From contig LT629764.1 of NCBI GenBank assembly GCA_900105225.1, positions 756,098 through 820,097 on the forward strand: a stretch of 64,000 nt of DNA. Direction: 5' to 3'. A model generated the notes under the pieces. It worked only from the letters and a program-made list of their open reading frames with translations, was not told the DNA's origin and ran no database searches. Positions 11,486-20,184 of the stretch are shown one piece after another; the stretch's first letter is position 1; the number at the start of each line of letters is the position of its first letter. This DNA is from Paenibacillaceae bacterium GAS479. Lineage in GTDB: Bacteria; Bacillota; Bacilli; Paenibacillales; Paenibacillaceae. The position numbers were made by a program, and so were the translations under genes.

Positions 11486-13021
11486 ATGTATGCTGGCTCG
11501 ACATCGAAGGAACCTCAAAACGCCGGGATGTCCGAGACATCCCGCAAGGAAGACATTTTCCGCAAAGAGCGTACCCGCTCCAGAGCGGTCGTCATCGGAG
11601 CCAGTTTTGCCGGCTTGCTTGCGGCCAAAACGCTGGCCGCGCATTACGAAGAGATCGTGCTAATCGAGCGCGATGAACTCCCTCTCCAACCGGCGAACCG
11701 ACCCGGCGTACCCCAGGACCGCCATCCACACCGATTGCAGGATCTGGGCAAAAACGTGCTGACCGAGCTTTTTCCGGGCTGGACCGAAGATCTGCTGGCC
11801 GCCGGAGCCTATGAGCGCGAGGGAAAGGAAATGCATCTCATCTCGCCGCTCGCCGCGCTGCAATTCCCGTACGACAAGAACGAAGGCTGTTCCCGACCGC
11901 TGCTGGAATGGGTCATCCGCCAACGGGTGCTGGGGGAACCGCGCATTCATCTGCTTCAAAACCGGGAAGCGGCTGCCCTGCTGTCCGCGCCATCAGGCGA
12001 CCAGATCGCCATAACCGGAGTCCGGCTCAAACAATCGCGCAGAAGCACTGACGATCCCCAACCCCCTGCAGATATCATGGCCGATCTCGTCATCGACGCA
12101 TCCGGTCGCTACTCAAAGCTGCCCGTTTGGCTGGAGCAGCTCGGTTTCGGCAAGCCGGATATAGAAAGCCTTCATGCCCGCCTCGCCTATAGCACACGCT
12201 ATTACCGAATCCCGGAGCATCTGCGCGATAAATACGCCACGGTTCTGATCGACGGCAATCCTGCGCGGGCCGAAGGCTCTGGCGTATTCAGCCCGATCGA
12301 GAACGGCCTGGCCGAAACGACGATTTACGGAGCGGGCGGAAAATACCCGCCGGTCGCTCCGGACCAATACGAGCCGGCAGCCGCCGAGCTGATCCATCCG
12401 CTGCTGGCAGACATTCTCTCCCAGCTTGAGCCGGTCGGCGATCCCCAAGGCTTTCGTGTGCCGGAATGCCGCTGGACGCATTATGAATCCTTTGCCCAAT
12501 GGCCCAGCGGGCTGCTCGTCATTGGGGACGCGATCTGCAACTTAGATCCGATCTATGGCCAGGGCATCTCGGTGGCGGCAGCCGAAGCAGCGGAGCTGGG
12601 CAAAGTACTTGCCGAACAAGCCGATGTCTCGGAAGCCGGTTCTGCCTGTTCCAGCTGGGAGCAAGGCTTGCTCCGCCGCTTTGCATCCATCGTGCTGCCA
12701 GCGTGGTGGACGATTGTCGTAGCGGATCTGAGATGGCCAGGCGTCACCTATGACGGTCCGTTGTCGAGCCGCGGTATCTCATTTTGCCAGACGTATCTGG
12801 ACATCGTGCGCAAGCAGGCGCTTCAAAGCGGGGATATGGAGCTGTTCAGCCTGATGATGGGCGTACAGGGACTGGATGCCGCTCCGTCCGCGCTATTCGG
12901 TGAAGAAGCAGTCCGCTCGATATTGATCCGATGCGGTCGGGAGGAGTGGCTGGAAGAGGTTCTCAATCCTGGAGAAAGTCTCGGCCAGTTCCTGAAGCTG
13001 AACCTGCCTTTCACAGCTTGA
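11486..13021 (+). CDS. FAD-dependent monooxygenase/oxidoreductase
   Basis: A 511-aa flavoprotein of the class that includes aromatic-ring hydroxylases and squalene epoxidase-like enzymes. The FAD Rossmann motif is VVIGASFAGLLAAKTLA near residue 35, followed by IVLIERDELP. The second FAD motif is LLVIGDAICNLDPIYGQG, and the conserved R-P-G-V-P-Q-D-R-H-P-H stretch typical of this subgroup is near residue 72. AAAGGAG lies eight bases before the ATG. No NAD(P)-specific motif or substrate can be assigned. It is followed at 71 bases by a TetR regulator, and two palindromes precede it. A detoxification or small-molecule modification role under TetR control is the simplest reading. Confidence 0.85.
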   Translation: MYAGSTSKEPQNAGMSETSRKEDIFRKERTRSRAVVIGASFAGLLAAKTLAAHYEEIVLIERDELPLQPANRPGVPQDRHPHRLQDLGKNVLTELFPGWTEDLLAAGAYEREGKEMHLISPLAALQFPYDKNEGCSRPLLEWVIRQRVLGEPRIHLLQNREAAALLSAPSGDQIAITGVRLKQSRRSTDDPQPPADIMADLVIDASGRYSKLPVWLEQLGFGKPDIESLHARLAYSTRYYRIPEHLRDKYATVLIDGNPARAEGSGVFSPIENGLAETTIYGAGGKYPPVAPDQYEPAAAELIHPLLADILSQLEPVGDPQGFRVPECRWTHYESFAQWPSGLLVIGDAICNLDPIYGQGISVAAAEAAELGKVLAEQADVSEAGSACSSWEQGLLRRFASIVLPAWWTIVVADLRWPGVTYDGPLSSRGISFCQTYLDIVRKQALQSGDMELFSLMMGVQGLDAAPSALFGEEAVRSILIRCGREEWLEEVLNPGESLGQFLKLNLPFTA

Positions 13022-13092
13022 TTGCTCCCATGCTTGGAATAAGGTATCGTAAAGGTAAACGAGCCCTTATTCAGATTCGAGGTTGAACCGAT

Positions 13093-13707
13093 ATGGCCCC
13101 ATACAACGAAGAACAACTCCTTGCCATCCGTGACGAGCGCAGAGAGCAGATTCTGGAAGCAGCGCTTGGCGTCTTCGCCCGACATGGCCCAGCACTCACC
13201 AAGATGAGCATGATTGCCCAGGCCGCAGGCATCAGTCACGGCTTGCTTTACCACTATTTCAAATCCAAGGATGAGCTGTTCATCGCACTCGTCAGCGAAG
13301 CCATGCACGGTGCAGGCGACGCAGTCGAGGAGATGCTGGAGCATCCAGGCTCCGTCATCGACAAGCTGCGGCATTTCCTCCATGATGCGATGAGCAAGGA
13401 AACTCGGCTCTCGTTCCTACTGATTTATCAGGCACGAGCTTCTCACGGAGTGCCGGATCAGGTGCGCGAGATCATCAAGGATTATTCGCTCAGTTGGTTC
13501 GCCGCCAGGTTGAAGCCGCTGTTCCTCCAAGGCCAACGCACCGGCGAGATCGCCTCCGACGATGCCGACCGACTGATCGAGGGCCTGCTGACTGCGGCGA
13601 GCGGCTCAATGCTGCTCCACGCGAGCGACGAACATAATATCCCGCTGATGAATCCTGACCATCTGCTGCGCCTGGTGCTCGCGCCGGAGCATATCCAGCC
13701 TTTGTAA
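13093..13707 (+). CDS. TetR/AcrR-family transcriptional regulator
   Basis: A 204-aa one-component regulator. Residues 14-60 form the TetR helix-turn-helix: REQILEAALGVFARHGP, then MSMIAQAAGISHGLLYHYFK. The remaining helices form a ligand-binding domain with no recognised ligand. It is downstream of and in the same direction as the FAD oxidoreductase. The two palindromes upstream of that gene are its likely operators, making this a self-controlled pair. A strong terminator follows. Confidence 0.92.
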   Translation: MAPYNEEQLLAIRDERREQILEAALGVFARHGPALTKMSMIAQAAGISHGLLYHYFKSKDELFIALVSEAMHGAGDAVEEMLEHPGSVIDKLRHFLHDAMSKETRLSFLLIYQARASHGVPDQVREIIKDYSLSWFAARLKPLFLQGQRTGEIASDDADRLIEGLLTAASGSMLLHASDEHNIPLMNPDHLLRLVLAPEHIQPL

Positions 13708-13725
13708 TCGGTTCATGAGAAACAT

Positions 13726-13773
13726 CAAGGCCGCCCAAGACGAATGAGGTTCGTCGGGCGGTCTTGTTTTTTT
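13726..13773 (+). terminator. Intrinsic terminator after the tetR gene
   Basis: The stem pairs CCGCCC with GGGCGG and GACGAA with TTCGTC, and is followed by a T run. Confidence 0.85.
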
Positions 13774-13896
13774 GAGAGTGGATTCTCGTTGTAAAGTCGG
13801 ATGCCATTGCTAGACCAAGAGTTGTAGAGCCTAGTGCTTCTCGACTAAGATACTAAGATCAGGATTAACCCATAAATAGAAGCAGGTGAGCACCTC

Positions 13897-14877
13897 ATGT
13901 TAGTCATCGACCGAGAAGAAGTGTCCGAATTATTGTCCATGGAATCATGCATCTCGCTTATGGAAACTGCGCTCAAGGACTTGTCCGCCGGACAAGCCGA
14001 ACAGCAACTGAGATCTGTCGTTCCTGTCCGCGAAGGTGGATTGATGGGACTAATGCCAGCTTACTTGATTCGCGAGAAAATCGTTGGAGCTAAGCTGATC
14101 AGTGTTTTTCCTCAAAATCACAACAGCGGGCTTCCCTCCCATCAAGGCGTAATCGCTTTGTTTGATGCCACCAATGGCAGCATGAATGCAATTGTCGACG
14201 CTCGCAGTGTGACCGCGATCCGCACGGCAGCCGTCAGTGCAGCCGCAACAAAATTGCTCGCCAAGCGGGACTCGCGTTCATTATCGCTAATCGGCACAGG
14301 TGAGCAAGCGCAGAGCCATTTTGAAGCGATGCTTCTTGTTCGCCCCATCCAGCGCGTCAGCGTTTGGAGTCCGAATAGGGAGCATGCAATGAGCTTTCAA
14401 ACCAAAATGAACGCCAAATACGGCGAGCGATTAACGATATCTGTTTGCAATTCCGCAGAGCAAGCTGTCGCTGACACCGACATCATATGTACGATCACTT
14501 CTTCAACATCGCCTGTTTTGCAAAATGAATGGATTCCCGAAGGAGCCCACATTAATGCCGTTGGAGCTTGCCGCGCGAGGGACCGGGAGCTGGCTACCGC
14601 GATCGTTAAACGAGCACGGCTTTACGTGGATCGCCGCGAATCCGCCGAAAACGAAGCCGGGGACTACTTGATTCCGCTCAGCGAAGGAGCAATCGGCAGC
14701 GATCATATCATCGGTGAAATTGGCGAAGCACTGCTCGGCCAAGTTCAAGGCAGAACTTCGGAGGAACAACTTACGCTGTTCAAGTCGCTAGGGCTTGCTG
14801 TCGAGGACTTAGCAGCTGCAGCATTTATTTATAAACAAGCCAGCTTGCTTGGCAAAGGAAAAGTTATCGGAATTTAG
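13897..14877 (+). CDS. Ornithine cyclodeaminase/mu-crystallin family protein
   Basis: A 326-aa NAD(P)-binding protein of the OCD/mu-crystallin family, whose members include amino-acid cyclodeaminases, alanine dehydrogenases, ketimine reductases and opine-type enzymes. Family features are PAYLIREKIVGAKLISVFPQ, ALFDATNGSMNAIVDARSVT, RTAAVSAAATKLLA and the nucleotide loop LIGTGEQAQSHFEAM, followed by ICTITSS and HINAVGA. AGGTGAG lies six bases before the ATG. It is the first gene of a three-gene cassette with an M19 dipeptidase-like protein and an S15/CocE hydrolase. The substrate is unknown; a role in breakdown of an unusual peptide or imino acid fits the neighbours. Confidence 0.88.
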   Translation: MLVIDREEVSELLSMESCISLMETALKDLSAGQAEQQLRSVVPVREGGLMGLMPAYLIREKIVGAKLISVFPQNHNSGLPSHQGVIALFDATNGSMNAIVDARSVTAIRTAAVSAAATKLLAKRDSRSLSLIGTGEQAQSHFEAMLLVRPIQRVSVWSPNREHAMSFQTKMNAKYGERLTISVCNSAEQAVADTDIICTITSSTSPVLQNEWIPEGAHINAVGACRARDRELATAIVKRARLYVDRRESAENEAGDYLIPLSEGAIGSDHIIGEIGEALLGQVQGRTSEEQLTLFKSLGLAVEDLAAAAFIYKQASLLGKGKVIGI

Positions 14878-14889
14878 GAGAGTGTTATT

Positions 14890-16053
14890 TTGAGTAAACA
14901 TTCAACTCTATATAATTTTCAGCTGTCTCCAGAACAAGAACAGCGTGCGCGTGACATTCATGAGCGGAGCATAGTGATCGACCTTCTTTTCCAGGGACCA
15001 CTTTCTCCGACCGTCATCCCAGAGAACATTTCCAATGAAATCCGCAATGAATGCGAGCCGCTTAAAGATGATCCGATGGCCTATAGCGCCCATCCGTCCA
15101 AACGGCTTCGCCAAATGTCAGCACGCGGTGAACTAGCTGCTTTTAAAGATGAATGGTACCGCTCCGGCATTACGGCGGGCAACCGTGAGCTCGATTTATC
15201 GGGCACGGAAGCGATTATGATTAGCATGGGTGAAGTGCAGGAGCAATTCGACCGCGTAGATTGGCTCGTGAAAGCCTTGACTGCTGCCGACATTCGGGAA
15301 GCTAAAGCGCAAAACCTCAAAACCGGCATCGTCACTGCGCAAGACCCAACCGGCCTCGGCAAAAACCTTGAACTGCTCGAAGCGCTTCACGGTTTCGGCC
15401 TTCGTGTTCTCCAACTGACCTACAACAACCAAAATGCGATCGCTTCAGGCTGCATGGAACTGGCCAACGGCGGCGTTTCTAACTTTGGCATAAGCTTTAT
15501 TCGCAAGCTGAACGAGCTTGGCATCGTTGTTGACACCGGCCATTGCGGCAAACAAACGACGTTAGACGCCTGTCGTTTATCGGATAAACCGGTCATCGCC
15601 TCCCATACGGGTGTAGAAGCGATTTACCCCCATCGCCGCTGCAAAAGCGATGAAGAAATTAGAGCAATTGCGGCAACTGGCGGTGTTATTGGCGTGTTCG
15701 CCATGCCTTGGTTTATCCACGAGAATCCGCAAGAAACAACGATTGATCATGTGCTTGATCATATCGATTACATCGTCAAGCTTGTTGGCGTAGCTCATGT
15801 CGGTATCGGCACCGATTGGCCAATGAGCGATGTGGACTGGTCCCTCGTTTATTTCAAGGAGCATATCGCACCTAAGCTTGGTTTTGCCAAAGGGGACGGC
15901 CCTTCAACGGAGCTTATTAAGGGCTTGGAGCAATATGGCTTGTTCATCAATTTTACACGCGGGCTGGTTGCTCGGGGCTACAGCGATGAAGAGGTCGGTA
16001 AAATAATCGGCGGCAACTGGCTGCGTGTATTCGAACAGGTATGGGGGAACTAG
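14890..16053 (+). CDS. M19 renal-dipeptidase-like protein with altered metal site
   Basis: A 387-aa protein of the M19 membrane-dipeptidase family. It starts at TTG, 12 bases after the previous stop, with AGGAG upstream. Conserved parts include LQLTYNNQN, ISFIRKLNELGIVVDTGHCG, KPVIASHTG, PHRRCKSDEEIRAI, and VGIGTDWP near the C-terminus. The two later histidine ligands (in TGHCG and ASHTG) are kept. The N-terminal His-x-Asp expected after the first conserved Asp is replaced by L-F-Q (VIDLLFQG), and the bridging Glu region reads TAQDPTGLG. The classical binuclear zinc site is therefore incomplete. I recall a subfamily with this N-terminal variant, so it may have a different reaction. No signal peptide is seen. 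Confidence 0.85.
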   Translation: MSKHSTLYNFQLSPEQEQRARDIHERSIVIDLLFQGPLSPTVIPENISNEIRNECEPLKDDPMAYSAHPSKRLRQMSARGELAAFKDEWYRSGITAGNRELDLSGTEAIMISMGEVQEQFDRVDWLVKALTAADIREAKAQNLKTGIVTAQDPTGLGKNLELLEALHGFGLRVLQLTYNNQNAIASGCMELANGGVSNFGISFIRKLNELGIVVDTGHCGKQTTLDACRLSDKPVIASHTGVEAIYPHRRCKSDEEIRAIAATGGVIGVFAMPWFIHENPQETTIDHVLDHIDYIVKLVGVAHVGIGTDWPMSDVDWSLVYFKEHIAPKLGFAKGDGPSTELIKGLEQYGLFINFTRGLVARGYSDEEVGKIIGGNWLRVFEQVWGN

Positions 16054-16057
16054 AGCG

Positions 16058-18151
16058 ATGACCATCTATAATTTCTATTGCGCGGGTGTTTTTGAAGGTG
16101 AAATCCGCTTTACGGATGATAAAGTCATGCATGCCAAAGTGGATGCGCGGCGGCGCACGCAAATGCAGGAAAATGTGCTGAACGAGCGGGCCAAATACGT
16201 TCTTCCACTCTCCAAAATCCGCGAGGCGCTGCCGCTATACTGCAAAACCGAATGGACAGGCGAACGAGTTAATGTCGAAAACGGAGAGACGTATCACCGG
16301 CATCTAACTTACCAGGACGAGAGCGGTCGGATTTCCCAAGTATGGGCAAAGCGCCAGGATACCGCGGTGGATATTGTGACACTTGACGGCGAAATTATCG
16401 CCTTCCTTTGCCCTAACCGTTACGGCATGGAACTGATTGTCCAGGAGGGTTACGAAAAGCTGACGCCGCTTGTCGTTTACGACGATCCGCAGCTGTCCAA
16501 GCCGGAGTACGGCGTGAACGAACTAGGCACATTCCTCATCCCAATGCGAGACGGCGTAAAGCTGGCTACAGATGTTTATTTGCCCGAGGGCATCCAGTCT
16601 GGCACCCGCCTGCCTACGATTCTGGTGCGGACTTGTTACGACCGGCATCTACGTAAAGAAAGCTGTCTGCGTTGGGCGAATAAAGGTTATGCCGTCGTGA
16701 ATCAGGACGTTCGCGGACGCGCGGATTCCGAAGGAGATTTGATTCCGTTTTATTATGAACGCGAGGACGGCAGCGACACGATCGATTGGATTATTGCGCA
16801 GAACTGGTCAAATGGAGATGTCGGCATGTGGGGCGCTTCGTACCTCGGTTATGTCGTAATGGCGGCTGCCACAAGCGGTCATCCCAACCTGAAAGCTGTC
16901 GTTAATGAAGTCAACGTTGGTACTCCTTTTGTCGATACGGTGCGCAGAGGCGGCACGGTATGCTCCTGGCCTTTGCTCAGTTGGACGCTGGCACAGTCGG
17001 TCGGCACGCGAACTGACTTTGATATTTTTGGAGGCATAACGGTCGATCCGGCCAAAGCGGTCGAGGCACGTCCGCTCCGCGAAATTCCGCAGCAAATGAT
17101 CGGCAAACGCTCTGGTCCATGGGATATGTGGAGCCAGCATCCAGAATATGACGATTACTGGCGCGGCTGTACACATTCGGAGCGCGCGCATCAGATTCAA
17201 GCCCCCATGTTCGTTATATCTGGATGGTACGACGGAGACAGCCCGGGTGTATCGGAAACTTGGCGGCTGCTCTCGGAGCATGACGTGCCGAACCGCAAAA
17301 TCTGGCTTGGTCCTTGGGAGCACGGTCCGAATCGCGCTCGCGACTTGCAGGGTGCTGCTTTTGGCGAGGATGCCGTTGTCTACGACTACGATGCCAATGT
17401 ACTGCGCTGGTTCGATCGCTTCCTGAAAGGCGTTAACAACGGCATCGATCAGGAGCCGCGTGCACGATATTATGTAGTCGGTGAAAATAAATGGCGGACA
17501 TCCGAAGATTGGACGCCGGCTGAATCAACGGTCACTCCGTTTTATCTAAACAGCGAGGGACGCGCCAACTCGGCCTTCGGCGACGGCATGCTTTCAACAT
17601 CTCTCCCGGTTAGAACGAGCCCGGATGTGTATGTTTATAATCCAGCCGATCCGGTCGCCGATTCCGGTGAGCGGATACCTGAAAACCGCCGCACCATCGA
17701 GCTCCGCCAAGACGTGCTTTGCTACACGGGCGAGAAGCTCACCGAAGAGATTATAGTCGCGGGCGAGTTATCCGCCGTTTTATACGCATCCAGCTCAGCC
17801 GTTGACACTGATTGGGTCGTCTCGCTTAGCGACGTTGATGAAGCAGACAACTCGATTTTATTGTCCAGCTACATCGTCCGCGCCAAGTACCGCCGAGGTT
17901 ATGACAATCCAGAGCTGCTAACACCCGGGCAGGTGGAACGGTTCGATATTTTCATGCCTAATATCGCCCATCGGTTTCCTGCCGGACACCGAATCCGCTT
18001 CTCCGTCACATCCTCAAGCAAGTTTGTCGCTTTCCCGAACTCGAACACGGGCCTAAACCCGTATGACGAGCAGGAGGCGATCCCGGCGACACAAACGATC
18101 CATCACTCTGAGCTGCATCCAAGCCATGTCCTTCTTCCGGTGCTCCGGTAA
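16058..18151 (+). CDS. S15/CocE-family alpha/beta hydrolase
   Basis: A 697-aa hydrolase of the X-Pro dipeptidyl-peptidase/CocE esterase family. The start at 16058 is five bases after the previous stop, with GGGGGA upstream; the frame is open a little earlier. An N-terminal region of about 150 residues is not part of the usual CocE core. The core begins at IPMRDGVKLATDVYLP, followed by VNQDVRGRADSEG and the nucleophile elbow GMWGASYLG. Acid and base candidates are the Asp in GWYDGDSPG and the His in GPWEHGP. The C-terminal jelly-roll domain (VYNPADPV, then FMPNIAHRFPAGHRIR) is present. With the OCD and M19-like genes it probably degrades one peptide- or ester-like compound. No signal peptide is seen, so it is probably cytoplasmic. 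Confidence 0.88.
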   Translation: MTIYNFYCAGVFEGEIRFTDDKVMHAKVDARRRTQMQENVLNERAKYVLPLSKIREALPLYCKTEWTGERVNVENGETYHRHLTYQDESGRISQVWAKRQDTAVDIVTLDGEIIAFLCPNRYGMELIVQEGYEKLTPLVVYDDPQLSKPEYGVNELGTFLIPMRDGVKLATDVYLPEGIQSGTRLPTILVRTCYDRHLRKESCLRWANKGYAVVNQDVRGRADSEGDLIPFYYEREDGSDTIDWIIAQNWSNGDVGMWGASYLGYVVMAAATSGHPNLKAVVNEVNVGTPFVDTVRRGGTVCSWPLLSWTLAQSVGTRTDFDIFGGITVDPAKAVEARPLREIPQQMIGKRSGPWDMWSQHPEYDDYWRGCTHSERAHQIQAPMFVISGWYDGDSPGVSETWRLLSEHDVPNRKIWLGPWEHGPNRARDLQGAAFGEDAVVYDYDANVLRWFDRFLKGVNNGIDQEPRARYYVVGENKWRTSEDWTPAESTVTPFYLNSEGRANSAFGDGMLSTSLPVRTSPDVYVYNPADPVADSGERIPENRRTIELRQDVLCYTGEKLTEEIIVAGELSAVLYASSSAVDTDWVVSLSDVDEADNSILLSSYIVRAKYRRGYDNPELLTPGQVERFDIFMPNIAHRFPAGHRIRFSVTSSSKFVAFPNSNTGLNPYDEQEAIPATQTIHHSELHPSHVLLPVLR

Positions 18152-18180
18152 TGTTTCAGGTTACTGAGGAAAAATAGATA

Positions 18181-18232
18181 AAAACAGCGGCAGTCATGGC
18201 TTCGAAATGAAGTCATAGGCTGCCGTTTTTTG
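18181..18232. terminator. Terminator between convergent units
   Basis: The outer stem CGGCAG/CTGCCG and inner CTTC/GAAG pairing are flanked by A and T runs. It can serve both the hydrolase cassette and the leftward gene ending at 18249. Confidence 0.85.
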
Positions 18233-18248
18233 ATCGCTTGGTTAAAAT

Positions 18249-18743
18249 CTATCCAGGTAATCTTTGATTAACATACAATGTGTTTCCAACAGCCCCGGCT
18301 ATTATCACTCCGCTTGACTCAACGTTCCTGATTTCGTGTCCGTTTCCTAAGGCAAGATTCACCATCCTAAAACTGAACCCGCCAATTACGCCTACTGAAG
18401 GGTCGGATACGTAATATCTCGCGGTAGCATTCGTACCAAAGGGAGGGTAGGTAGTCAGTTCATATCGAGATGGGGTGACAGGTGCTGGACCGAGATTCCT
18501 AGGTGTGGGAGGCGACGTGGATCCTGAAATGGTGTCAAGTATGAGCGTGTAAGTAGAGTTATTAACAACGTAAAAACTTACTGAGCTTGCAGCGGAAACG
18601 GAACCATTATCCGTCGAACAAACCGGGACCGCGCGTGCTTGCGAAACGCAGAATGTTTGAACGACGATAACAAGTAATATAAAAAGAACTAGAATATAGC
18701 CCGCCCCATATTTACTAGTATTGCTGATTGTATTCTCATTCAT
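18249..18743 (-). CDS. YjcZ-headed membrane protein, paralogue A, 164 aa
   Basis: AGGAGG precedes the ATG. The head is SNTSKYGAGYILVLFILLVI, one hydrophobic segment at about residues 14-34. It matches the small sporulation peptide YjcZ and is shared by five genes between 18249 and 26339. After a short linker, about 110 residues form a polar, probably beta-rich domain: YVVNNSTYTLILD, then SRYELTTYPPFGTNATARYY, GFSFRMVNLALGNGHEIRNV and SGVIIA. The same pattern occurs in the genes at 19294 and 25776. With one N-terminal membrane anchor, the domain is likely outside the membrane. By analogy with YjcZ, expression during sporulation is expected but not shown. The downstream domain is not one I recognise. 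Confidence 0.8.
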   Translation of the reverse strand: MNENTISNTSKYGAGYILVLFILLVIVVQTFCVSQARAVPVCSTDNGSVSAASSVSFYVVNNSTYTLILDTISGSTSPPTPRNLGPAPVTPSRYELTTYPPFGTNATARYYVSDPSVGVIGGFSFRMVNLALGNGHEIRNVESSGVIIAGAVGNTLYVNQRLPG

Positions 18744-18830
18744 GTTTTTTGGCCTCCTGAATTTGGAGATAGATTGAGTTCTACCTCCATATTATTAAAA
18801 TGGAAGGCCGGTGGAGACGGACAGTTGCCT

Positions 18831-19070
18831 CTATTGATTGGAGATTTTTAGTCTATTTTTCGCAAGACTGTAAGAATTATAGTCCTCGCCGTCAATTCCG
18901 ACTACGCTTTCAAATCGGAATCCGCTTTTTTGAAGAACTCTATTGGATGAAATATTTTCTAAAAGAGCGACCGCTTTGAGCATCTCGGTGTTCGTATTCT
19001 GGAATAAGTATTTGGCGAGCTCACTTACGGCTTGAGTTGCATACCCTTTGCCTCTATACTCTGACGACAC
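18831..19070 (-). pseudogene. C-terminal remnant of a GNAT acetyltransferase
   Basis: Only about 79 residues remain, beginning at YRGKGYATQA, the acetyl-CoA-binding R/Q-x-x-G-x-G/A motif of GNAT enzymes, then ENISSNRVLQKSGF. A TGA stop precedes the first codons in frame, and the N-terminal half of a usual 150-180-aa protein is absent. A GTG could start it, but there is no ribosome binding site. It is most likely a broken gene left between the YjcZ-headed genes. Confidence 0.75.
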
Positions 19071-19126
19071 AGCTCAATGAGTTCTCTCAGCTATAACTGT
19101 TAATACCGCTTAAGTTAACCCACGTC

Positions 19127-19160
19127 AAAAAGCCGCCTCCGATCAGGAAGCGGCTTTTTT
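19127..19160. terminator. Bidirectional terminator
   Basis: AAAAAGCCGCCTCC and GGAAGCGGCTTTTTT pair around a short loop. The stem closely resembles the riboswitch terminator at 11091-11120. Confidence 0.8.
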
Positions 19161-19187
19161 CAAACAGAAGCACGCTTAACTGCAACA

Positions 19188-19213
19188 AAGAAAAAAAGCT
19201 CCCTGAGGGAGCT
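19188..19213 (-). terminator. Terminator after paralogue B
   Basis: On the minus strand AGCTCCC and GGGAGCT form a tight hairpin followed by TTTTTTTC, about 80 bases after the stop of the gene at 19294-19785. Confidence 0.8.
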
Positions 19214-19293
19214 AAGCGTGACAACCGGCTGCTTTATTTATAAACAATCCTTCGCCAACTGCCTCTCCCTGAAATTTTCCAATTTCCGTAGAT

Positions 19294-19785
19294 TCAGAAT
19301 AAGGTCGGCACAGCATCAGAAACATTCAAGTTATTGTCTGAGGCTATTGCAATTATCGGTCCGCTTGTCTCGATAGATCTAATCTCGTAGCCATTAAATA
19401 GAGCAAAATTTACCATTCGGAAACTGAGTGTGCCCACATTGGTTCCCGAAGAGTCGGCCACATTGTAGGTTACAATGGCATAGGAACTAAAAGGCCCATA
19501 AGTCGTGAGCTCATAGCCGGATGATTCACCCGGTCCTATATCCCTTGGTGAGGGCGGATGTGAGCTTCCTCTTACGGAAATAAGAACAAGCGTGTAGCTG
19601 GAATTGTTGTTGACAACAAAGCCTCGGCTGCCTGTTGCAGAAACGCCCCCCTCGCCCCCCGGATACCCTGGAGAGATTCCTGCTGGGGGGCGGAAGGTAA
19701 CAACGACGATGACAAGCAGGATAAACAGCACGAGAATAACGCCGACACCCGGTTTATTGCAATTGCTAACCGTTAGTTTGTTCAT
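19294..19785 (-). CDS. YjcZ-headed membrane protein, paralogue B, 163 aa
   Basis: The head SNCNKPGVGVILVLFILLVI at residues 6-25 is the family membrane segment. A Gly/Pro-rich linker follows (PPAGISPGYPGGEGGV). The C-terminal domain has the family landmarks FVVNNNSSYTLVLISV, SGYELTTYGPF, LSFRMVNFALFNGYEIRSIE and SGPIIA. AGGAGG lies eleven bases before the ATG. It follows the 50-aa YjcZ-like gene at 43 bases in the same direction and probably shares its transcript. Function unknown; an extracytoplasmic domain on a spore or cell membrane is inferred from the anchor. Confidence 0.8.
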   Translation of the reverse strand: MNKLTVSNCNKPGVGVILVLFILLVIVVVTFRPPAGISPGYPGGEGGVSATGSRGFVVNNNSSYTLVLISVRGSSHPPSPRDIGPGESSGYELTTYGPFSSYAIVTYNVADSSGTNVGTLSFRMVNFALFNGYEIRSIETSGPIIAIASDNNLNVSDAVPTLF

Positions 19786-19828
19786 GATGCGGTCGGCCTC
19801 CTAGGTGTTTTTTTGGATTAAACCCGCC

Positions 19829-19981
19829 CTACAGAACCGTGTTTCCTCCTAACGGATAGGGCAATATACCTAAATATGGGGCGCAGAACGTCATAATAAC
19901 GATGACAAGCAGAATAAACAGAACGAGAACGACTCCGGCACTTGAACTACCACCGTAATTGCTGATTGAAGCGAAACTCAT
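19829..19981 (-). CDS. Small YjcZ-family sporulation peptide, 50 aa
   Basis: Translation gives MSFASISNYGGSSSAGVVLV, then LFILLVIVIMTF and a short tail ending GGNTVL. This is the standard YjcZ architecture: a Gly/Ser-rich head and a single membrane helix. TAGGAGG lies eight bases before the ATG. YjcZ-family peptides are associated with sporulation in Bacillales. The same head is fused to larger domains in four neighbours, and this gene shows the head as a stand-alone unit. It is probably co-transcribed with paralogue B. Confidence 0.85.
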   Translation of the reverse strand: MSFASISNYGGSSSAGVVLVLFILLVIVIMTFCAPYLGILPYPLGGNTVL

Positions 19982-20106
19982 TTTTTTTCCTCCTAAAAAT
20001 AAATTTTCTTTCTATCCTCATACTATGAAAAAGGAAGAGTTTTGGAATCCGACACCCGCCCTTTCTGGTTGAGAGATTCATATACTCGTCGGCTTCTGCA
20101 AACTTT

Positions 20107-20136
20107 AAAAAGCCGCCCTCTAGCCGGGGGCGGCTT
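20107..20136 (-). terminator. Terminator after the alpha-mannosidase gene
   Basis: On the minus strand GCCGCCC and GGGCGGC pair around a short loop and are followed by TTTTT. It lies about 50 bases after the stop. Confidence 0.85.
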
Positions 20137-20184
20137 ACACCAAGTCTCTCTCACAAAATAATCTTTATTACGAGAAACGTGAAA

